Origin: Defluviitaleaceae bacterium
Lineage (GTDB): Bacteria > Bacillota > Clostridia > Lachnospirales > WRAX01
Reading direction: 5' to 3'
Length of the DNA stretch: 11,583 nt
NCBI GenBank assembly: GCA_009784355.1
Contig: WRBU01000019.1
Coordinates: 1-11,583 of the forward strand
In this document: piece by piece, positions 6,970-11,583 of the stretch
Layout: every line of letters starts with the position of its first letter
How positions within the stretch are numbered: position 1 is the first letter of the stretch
Position numbers and translations under genes: made by a program
Notes under the pieces: model-generated
What the model saw: only the letters and a program-made list of their open reading frames with translations
What the model was told of the DNA's origin: nothing
Database searches by the model: none

Positions 6970-6974
6970 GAGTT

Positions 6975-7907
6975 TTATTCGGCATTAGTCAATAATATCG
7001 TAAAGTCTTCGGTGCTATTGCGCAGCTCCTCAAAATTTAACATATTTTCGACGCTATCGCCGGCAAAAACGCTCAAAAGCTCAAATATTAGATCAAAGTC
7101 AATATTTTCGTAAGAAACAGTTATTATCGAATATTCCTCGTTGTGCTCTGCATTAAGCACATTCATTGGAAGGGCACCCATTAGGCTTAACGCACCCTGT
7201 AAGTCGTTTACAGAAATTACAATTAAATTTGAGACATTGTATTGATTTCGCAACACTTCGGTCTGCTCCAGCATACCTAATGCGTTGGTAGCTATAAGTT
7301 CTACGTCTGCAATAAGTTCTGCAATGCCTTCTGCAACTACCTCCGCAACTAATTCAGAGCCTAATGCATCTGCCAAAGCAGTAGCCATAAGTAATTCTGC
7401 CAAATCTGAACGCTCGCTTTCAAAAACTTCTGCTTGGTCGGCTTCATCAAAGTCCCCGCCAAATGCATAAGTATCGTCAAAATTTCGGGCTGTAATTGGA
7501 AGCGTGTCGGCTTGAGTTATATATATTTCATCGTCCGCTAATGAAGCCTCTAGGCTTGCAAATGCTTCCGGTTCCGGCGACAGCAAATTGTTTGAATTAC
7601 CTATCACGAAATAAAGTGCTACGAGTAATGCCGCTGCTACTGCCGTACCATAGCCAGCGACACGCCGCACAAAAGGCTTTGTTGTTCTTTTAGAAGCCGT
7701 TTTGGTAGAATTCATAATTTTCTCATGCAAGCCAAAAGGCAAATCTACCTCTGGCAAAGATTTTAATGTTTGTGTAACAGACAATAGGTTCTCGTATTTT
7801 GCACGCAAAACAGGCTCTGCAGCAAGTTTCGCTTCAAGCTCAGCCTTTTGCTGCTCATCCAGCTCATCATCTATATACAGCGACAAAATTTCGTCCCAAT
7901 TCTTCAC
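6975..7907 (-). CDS. Membrane-spanning anti-sigma factor of the ECF pair
   Basis: Placed directly after an ECF sigma gene, with a helical cytoplasmic N-terminal domain of anti-sigma type (NWDEILSLYIDDELDEQQ, residues about 3-45), one membrane segment at about 84-103 and an extracytoplasmic domain of about 200 residues. The usual zinc-binding His-x3-Cys-x2-Cys is absent: the matching positions read Lys27, Glu31, Leu34. The outer domain begins with a very acidic Ala/Glu/Asp-rich stretch (about 112-215) and ends in a mixed alpha/beta part (NLIVISVNDLQ, EYSIITVSYENIDFD). The frame opens at a GTG at 7914-7916, but AGAGGTGAT, the only good ribosome binding site, covers that codon. I therefore chose the GTG at 7905-7907, giving 310 residues. 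It presumably holds the sigma factor at the membrane until an envelope signal; the signal is unknown. Confidence 0.82.
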   Translation of the reverse strand: MKNWDEILSLYIDDELDEQQKAELEAKLAAEPVLRAKYENLLSVTQTLKSLPEVDLPFGLHEKIMNSTKTASKRTTKPFVRRVAGYGTAVAAALLVALYFVIGNSNNLLSPEPEAFASLEASLADDEIYITQADTLPITARNFDDTYAFGGDFDEADQAEVFESERSDLAELLMATALADALGSELVAEVVAEGIAELIADVELIATNALGMLEQTEVLRNQYNVSNLIVISVNDLQGALSLMGALPMNVLNAEHNEEYSIITVSYENIDFDLIFELLSVFAGDSVENMLNFEELRNSTEDFTILLTNAE

Positions 7908-7938
7908 AAAAATCACCTCTACATTACTAACGCAAATC

Positions 7939-8463
7939 TCATATAATTTGTTCCCGCAATAAAATATCTTTTAGCTTGATACGACCACGGAAAATACGAG
8001 ATTTCACTGTGCCTTTGGGCAAGTCTAAAATTTCAGCAATTTCTTCATAGCTATATCCATTTACATCACGAAGAACCACCAGCGAACGAAATTCAGGGGG
8101 TAACTTTTGCAATGCAGATTCAATTTGCCCGCTTATTTCTTTTTGCAAAAGAAGTTCTTCGGGGCTTGCTTCGTTGTCTTGCATTTGCACTTGAACTTCG
8201 CCGTCCCCAAGCTCAACAACATCATCAAGAGAAGTTGTGTGCTTTCCTTTTTTACGCCGAAGTACGTCCATGCAAGTATTATGCGTAATTTTTGCAATCC
8301 AAGCCGACAAAAACCCCTCGCCTTTGCATTTGTGCAAATTGCGATAGATTTTCATAGCAACCTCTTGGGTTATATCCTCGGCATCTTCTTTGTTCCCCAT
8401 AATCCGCCAAGCAAGGTTGTATATCATTTTTTGGTATTGCAAAAAAACGTTTTCAAAGTTCAT
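7939..8463 (-). CDS. RNA polymerase sigma factor, ECF (sigma-70 RpoE-like) family
   Basis: A 174-residue two-domain ECF sigma factor. Region 2 (about residues 5-72) includes MIYNLAWRIMGNKEDAEDITQEV and FLSAWIAKITHNTCMDVLRR, which contact core polymerase and the -10 element. Region 4 (about 113-165) has LPPEFRSLVVLRDVNGYSYEEIAE followed by the recognition helix LPKGTVKSRIFRGR for the -35 element. A short acidic linker with DDVVELGDGE lies between. There is no extra C-terminal domain. GGGGG lies 7 bases before the ATG. It starts 35 bases after asnB, with no convincing promoter in the gap, so it is probably transcribed from the trmL promoter. The anti-sigma gene follows after 31 bases. Target genes cannot be read from the window; I found no typical ECF promoter (GAAC-type -35) upstream of its own gene. 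Confidence 0.94.
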   Translation of the reverse strand: MNFENVFLQYQKMIYNLAWRIMGNKEDAEDITQEVAMKIYRNLHKCKGEGFLSAWIAKITHNTCMDVLRRKKGKHTTSLDDVVELGDGEVQVQMQDNEASPEELLLQKEISGQIESALQKLPPEFRSLVVLRDVNGYSYEEIAEILDLPKGTVKSRIFRGRIKLKDILLREQII

Positions 8464-8498
8464 ACTGCATCCCCCAACGAGCGTGAAATATAGCCGCT

Positions 8499-10349
8499 CT
8501 ATGCGAAAAATTCGTCATACCAAAGCAAAAACATATATATCGTCCAAATTTTGCGGCTATTGTCAGCTTTGCCCAACTTGTGCGCATCAAGCAATGTTAC
8601 AATAGCTTCTGTGTTAAAAAATTGTGCTGAAGCATCGGATTCAAATGCCGATTTAACACGAGCGTAATATATTGCTTCTTTAAGCCAAAGCCGTATGGGT
8701 ACAGGAAAACCCAGTTTGCGTTTTTTTGCCCATTTTTCATCCAAATGCTTTGCTGCTGCCAGTCTAAATGCGTATTTTGTTGCCTTTTTTGTTACTCTAA
8801 ATTTTGTAGGCAGTTTTGCCGCCACGTTAAAGACCTCTTTGTCCAAATAAGGTACTCTTCCTTCCAAACAGTGCGCCATGGTCATTTTATCGGCTTTTAG
8901 CAAAATGTCGCCAACCATCCACATCTGTATGTCAAGCTGTTGCATTTTTGTAACATCGTCGTATTTTTTTGGCATTTTTGTAAAATATGGTGCGGTTATT
9001 TGATGGGAAGGCACAAAATGGGTCTTATCCTTCAAAATTGTCTCACGCTCTTTTTCTGTAAACATCTTTGCATTACCTATATAACGCTCCTCAAGGCTTT
9101 GAGAGGCACGTATAAAGAAGTTGCGCCCTTTAAATACGGGCAGTTTTGAAGCAACAGCCCCAAGCCCGCGCCGTACAAATTTTGGAAAAATTTTCATTGG
9201 GCGAAGGGAGCGTGGCTCTTGATAAATATTGTATCCGCCAAAAAGCTCGTCTGCTCCCTCGCCGCTTAATACACCTTTTACATGCTGCGCCGCTGTTTCA
9301 GACACAAAATAAAGGGCAACGGCTGCTGGGTCTGCCAAAGGTTCGTCCATATGATATTGAATTTTGCCCAAGCTGTCCCAATATTCTGCCGTTGTTATTA
9401 GGCGGTTGTGGTTAGTAAGCCCCAAGTCCGCCGACAGCTCTGCGGCATATTCAATTTCGTTATATCCATCATAATCAAACCCGACAGTAAAGGACTTTTC
9501 GCCGCCAAAGCGTGCCGCCAAAAGAGAGCTGTCAACGCCGCTTGACAAAAATGTACCGATAGGGACATCGCTCATGCTGTAATGCATGTTAATAGATTCG
9601 CCCAGCACAGCGTCAATCTCCTCAACCGCACTTGATAGAGCTACTTCTGCATTTTTCCCTCTGCCCTCTATTTTCCTGCCTTCAAATTCTGCTTGCCAAT
9701 ACCTCTCTATATGCAGCTTGCCGCCGCTAAACTGCATAAAATGCGCTGGTTGCAGCTTGTACACCCCTTTGAACATCGTTTCTTCAAGCGGAGAATATTG
9801 AAATGCCAAATATCCCGCCAAGGCAGCAGGATTAATCTCTTTTTCAAAGTCAGGATGCGGCAAAAATGCTTTTATTTCCGAGCCAAAAAGCAATTCCCCG
9901 CCAAAAATACCGTAATAAAATGGCTTTATACCAAAAAAATCTCGGGCAGCAAAAATGTCGCCGCTTTCTTTATCGTACACAACAAAAGCAAACATGCCCC
10001 GCAACTGAGTAAGCATCTCTTGCCCATATTCTGCATACATTTGCAAAAGCACTTCTGTGTCGGACTTTGTTGCAAAAGTGCGTCCTTTTTCTTCTAATTG
10101 AGTGCGCAAAATACGATAGTTATAAATCTCGCCGTTAAATACAATAGTGTATCGTCCGCAATGCGTTGTCATGGGCTGGCTACCATGTGTTAAATCTAAA
10201 AATGACAGGCGGCGGAAACCAAAATTTATATTATCTTCAAAAAAATACCCTTCTCCATCTGGTCCACGGTGCCAAATTTTTGCAGACATGGCTTCTGCCA
10301 CATCTCTCCTATCTTCTCTGTTGCCTGTAAAGCCTATAAATCCGCACAT
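8499..10349 (-). CDS. asnB: Glutamine-dependent asparagine synthetase-type amidotransferase, B. subtilis AsnB clade
   Basis: A 616-residue cytoplasmic enzyme. The N-terminal class II glutaminase domain starts at Cys2, the nucleophile exposed after Met removal (MCGFIGF), and includes HRGPDGEG, NGEIYNY and SDTEVLL. The C-terminal synthetase domain has the ATP pyrophosphatase loop LSSGVDSS (268-275) and SGEGADELFGGYNIY. Downstream motifs GDILLKADKMTMA, RKLGFPVPIR and KADNSRKIWT, together with length, place it with B. subtilis AsnB rather than the shorter E. coli enzyme, judged from memory. Members of that clade (B. subtilis AsnB, L. plantarum AsnB1) amidate meso-diaminopimelate in peptidoglycan precursors, so either this or asparagine synthesis is possible. 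GAGGAG lies 6 bases before the ATG. It is 43 bases after trmL and just upstream of the sigma gene. Confidence 0.94.
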   Translation of the reverse strand: MCGFIGFTGNREDRRDVAEAMSAKIWHRGPDGEGYFFEDNINFGFRRLSFLDLTHGSQPMTTHCGRYTIVFNGEIYNYRILRTQLEEKGRTFATKSDTEVLLQMYAEYGQEMLTQLRGMFAFVVYDKESGDIFAARDFFGIKPFYYGIFGGELLFGSEIKAFLPHPDFEKEINPAALAGYLAFQYSPLEETMFKGVYKLQPAHFMQFSGGKLHIERYWQAEFEGRKIEGRGKNAEVALSSAVEEIDAVLGESINMHYSMSDVPIGTFLSSGVDSSLLAARFGGEKSFTVGFDYDGYNEIEYAAELSADLGLTNHNRLITTAEYWDSLGKIQYHMDEPLADPAAVALYFVSETAAQHVKGVLSGEGADELFGGYNIYQEPRSLRPMKIFPKFVRRGLGAVASKLPVFKGRNFFIRASQSLEERYIGNAKMFTEKERETILKDKTHFVPSHQITAPYFTKMPKKYDDVTKMQQLDIQMWMVGDILLKADKMTMAHCLEGRVPYLDKEVFNVAAKLPTKFRVTKKATKYAFRLAAAKHLDEKWAKKRKLGFPVPIRLWLKEAIYYARVKSAFESDASAQFFNTEAIVTLLDAHKLGKADNSRKIWTIYMFLLWYDEFFA

Positions 10350-10392
10350 AAATATCTCCTCATCTGTGTTTACACCTTCAAAATACCGTATT

Positions 10393-10851
10393 CTAAATTA
10401 GTCCTTCAAAGCCCGTTTGACGCAGGGCTTCATATAGGATTATACCCACAGTTACACTTAAATTTAACGAACGGCTGTCTTTTTTCATCGGAATACTGAT
10501 TATTTTATCGGCGTATTGGTCAAGCATCCAATTCGGCAAGCCCTTTGTTTCACATCCAAACACGATAAAATCATTGTTTTCAAATTTCGCTTCGGTATAA
10601 GGTATTGCGCCACGTGTTTCTGCTAAAAATATTTTTGCATCGGTGTTTTTTGTCAAAAAATCATCAAAATTTGTGTATTCGGTTACATCGATTTTATCCC
10701 AATAGTCCATCCCCGCTCGGGCAAGATGTTTCTCGCTTAAAATGAAGCCAAGCGGATGTATAAGATGCAATTTCGCTCCCGCCACAAGGCATGTCCGCCC
10801 GATTGCTCCTGTATTATGGGGTATTTCAGGCTGGTATAGCACAATATTCAT
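10393..10851 (-). CDS. trmL: tRNA (cytidine(34)-2'-O)-methyltransferase TrmL (SpoU/TrmH family)
   Basis: A 152-residue SPOUT methyltransferase, of minimal TrmL length. It methylates the wobble-base ribose (position 34) of certain leucine tRNAs using S-adenosylmethionine. The three knot motifs are clear: EIPHNTGAIGRTC (residues 9-21, Arg19 conserved), FGCETKGLP (98-106), and IPMKKDSRSLNLSVTVGIILYE (from 120, with the Ser-Leu-Asn-Leu-Ser cofactor loop). The frame stays open upstream to 11166, but that part lies across the promoter and the opposite gene. The ATG at 10849-10851 begins the family's MNIVLYQPEIPHNTG and has GGAG 10 bases upstream. It is the first gene of the minus-strand run, with a 5' leader of only about 15 bases. 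Confidence 0.95.
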   Translation of the reverse strand: MNIVLYQPEIPHNTGAIGRTCLVAGAKLHLIHPLGFILSEKHLARAGMDYWDKIDVTEYTNFDDFLTKNTDAKIFLAETRGAIPYTEAKFENNDFIVFGCETKGLPNWMLDQYADKIISIPMKKDSRSLNLSVTVGIILYEALRQTGFEGLI

Positions 10852-10873
10852 AAATGCATCACTCCAAAACAAC

Positions 10874-10902
10874 ATTATACAAAATTTTCCGAGGTTTGTC
10901 AA
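10874..10902 (-). promoter_or_regulatory. Consensus sigma-A promoter of trmL-asnB-sigma operon
   Basis: On the minus strand, a perfect TTGACA (plus 10897-10902), a 17-bp spacer and a perfect TATAAT (plus 10874-10879). Predicted transcription starts about 16 bases before the trmL ATG. This is the strongest promoter match in the window, and its -35 box overlaps that of the divergent carboxypeptidase promoter. Confidence 0.9.
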
Positions 10903-10925
10903 AGTGAATTTGCAAATAATAGAAT
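10896..10925 (+). promoter_or_regulatory. Sigma-A promoter of the carboxypeptidase gene
   Basis: TTGTCA (10896-10901, 5 of 6 consensus), 18-bp spacer, TAGAAT (10920-10925, 5 of 6). The start of transcription would fall near 10932, just upstream of the AAAAGGAG ribosome binding site (10937-10944). Its -35 box lies on the same bases as the opposite-strand -35 box of trmL. Confidence 0.68.
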
Positions 10926-10951
10926 AAACCCGAAATAAAAGGAGCGATAAT

Positions 10952-11583
10952 ATGAAACGAAAAATAACACAAATTTTGGCGGTTGTGTTAGCGGTATTTA
11001 TTTTGACACCAAGCACAACCTTTGCAAATGAGCGTCGCGCGCCCCTTGCGCTAACCATTGACGCAAATTCTGCTGTCATTATGGAAGCCAGCAGCGGTGA
11101 AATTATCTTTGAGCAAAATGCCACAGAGCGTCGCGCGCCAGCTTCTGTTACCAAAGTGATGACCATGCTGCTAATTTATGAAGCAGTAGCGCAAAACCGC
11201 ATAAGTTGGGATGATGTGGTAACCACAAGCGAACATGCAGCAGGCATGGGCGGCAGTCAAGTTTATCTTGAAGCAGGCGAAAAGCAAACAGTGCGGGATT
11301 TGACAAAATCCGTAGTCATTGCCAGCGGAAACGATGCTGCAGTTGCTCTTGCCGAATTTATTTCTGGAAGCGAAGAAAGTTTTGTAGACTTAATGAACAA
11401 AAAGGCACAGCAACTGGGCATGACGGACACCAGCTTTAAAAACGCTTGCGGTCTTGATGCTGCTGGGCATTTTAGCACCGCAAAAGATATTGCCGTCATG
11501 TCCCGTGAGCTTATAACAAAATACCCCGAGGTACAAGAAAAAGCAACAATTTGGATGGACACAATAATTCATAAAACAGCCCG
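10952..11583 (+). CDS. D-alanyl-D-alanine carboxypeptidase (DacF/PBP5-like, peptidase S11), 3' end cut by the window edge
   Basis: The first 210 codons are present and the frame runs open off the right edge. Residues 1-25 are a signal peptide (basic MKRK, a hydrophobic core, then STTFA as a likely cleavage site). The mature part has the S11 signatures: SxxK as Ser65-Val-Thr-Lys68 with Ser65 the active-site nucleophile, and SxN as Ser125-Gly-Asn127. The KTG motif lies beyond the window. Family blocks GGSQVYLEAGE, VRDLTKSVVIASGNDAAVALAE, FVDLMNKKAQQLGMTDTSFKNACGLD and the STAKDIAVMSREL run are clear. The enzyme removes the terminal D-alanine of peptidoglycan stem peptides outside the cell. The ATG has AAAAGGAG 7 bases upstream. 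A 14-bp direct repeat makes the sequence ERRAP appear twice. Confidence 0.95.
   Translation, partial: MKRKITQILAVVLAVFILTPSTTFANERRAPLALTIDANSAVIMEASSGEIIFEQNATERRAPASVTKVMTMLLIYEAVAQNRISWDDVVTTSEHAAGMGGSQVYLEAGEKQTVRDLTKSVVIASGNDAAVALAEFISGSEESFVDLMNKKAQQLGMTDTSFKNACGLDAAGHFSTAKDIAVMSRELITKYPEVQEKATIWMDTIIHKTA
11030..11139 (+). repeat. 14-bp direct repeat within the carboxypeptidase gene
   Basis: GAGCGTCGCGCGCC occurs at 11030-11043 and again at 11126-11139, exactly 96 bases (32 codons) apart and in the same frame. Each copy codes for Glu-Arg-Arg-Ala-Pro: once just after the signal peptide, once just before the active-site SxxK. The all-GC-rich copy stands out from the A/T-rich surroundings. 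Confidence 0.7.

Noticed and set aside
6952-6970. Intrinsic terminator after the anti-sigma gene
   Set aside because: The CTTGC/GCAAG stem is 5 bp, with the T-run inside the loop rather than after the stem, so it does not fit a terminator.
8107-8493. 128-codon open frame on + opposite the sigma gene
   Set aside because: Antisense to conserved sigma regions 2 and 4; no credible product.
8464-8498. Separate promoter or hairpin between asnB and the sigma gene
   Set aside because: Only a 5-bp GAGCG/CGCTC pair and no acceptable -35/-10 pair; too little to call a terminator or promoter.
9693-10097. 134-codon open frame on + opposite asnB
   Set aside because: Antisense to the conserved glutaminase domain of asnB; no start signals.
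10350-10392. T-box or other riboswitch before asnB
   Set aside because: The gap after trmL is only 43 bases and holds just a ribosome binding site, far too short for a T-box leader.
10852-11166. N-terminal extension of trmL
   Set aside because: It would run antisense through the carboxypeptidase gene and both promoters; TrmL proteins begin at the MNIVLYQPE block.

Overview
The window reads as a piece of a low-to-moderate GC Gram-positive chromosome, most likely an anaerobic member of the Clostridia (Lachnospiraceae-like). The reasons are the set of gene families (an aluminium-resistance/methionine gamma-lyase family enzyme, a group II ECF module next to truA, a B. subtilis-type AsnB, an ECF sigma/anti-sigma pair, a DacF-type carboxypeptidase), strong GGAGG-type ribosome binding sites, consensus sigma-A promoters and very tight gene packing. 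No mobile element, CRISPR array, tRNA or rRNA is visible, and no stretch over 300 bases lacks a gene.

Layout. Left end (1-2105): the 3' part of a PLP-dependent methionine gamma-lyase family gene on +, closed by a strong hairpin shared with a small unrecognised gene on -. A short divergent promoter region follows, then a small Gly-rich, possibly Sm-like protein on + whose stop codon overlaps that of truA. Middle and right (2102-10851): an unbroken run of ten genes on -. In transcription order these are trmL, asnB, an ECF sigma factor, its membrane anti-sigma factor, a membrane-anchored SurA/PrsA-like foldase, ecfA1, ecfA2, a NUDIX hydrolase, ecfT and truA. The last five are overlapping or separated by a few bases, and the foldase is joined to ecfA1 by a TAATG stop/start. 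Right edge (10952-11583): the 5' part of a D-alanyl-D-alanine carboxypeptidase on +, divergent from trmL.

How the genes work together. The ecfA1-ecfA2-ecfT module is the shared energising part of vitamin/micronutrient ECF importers; no S component is present here. The usual Firmicutes setting of this module (ribosomal protein genes on both sides) is missing, and a NUDIX gene sits inside it. The trmL-asnB-sigma-anti-sigma-foldase stretch, with the carboxypeptidase divergent from it, has a cell-envelope theme. AsnB resembles the B. subtilis AsnB clade that amidates meso-diaminopimelate in peptidoglycan, DacF-type enzymes trim peptidoglycan stem peptides, and PrsA/SurA-type foldases help extracytoplasmic proteins fold. 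A consensus sigma-A promoter serves trmL, and its -35 box overlaps the -35 box of the divergent carboxypeptidase promoter. A second promoter candidate lies before the foldase gene.

I do not see a clearly new system. The best candidates for a second look are the envelope-themed cluster, the anti-sigma factor without zinc ligands, the NUDIX gene inside the ECF operon, a perfect inverted repeat inside an extra N-terminal segment of ecfA1, and the small Gly-rich protein with a sporulation-like promoter.
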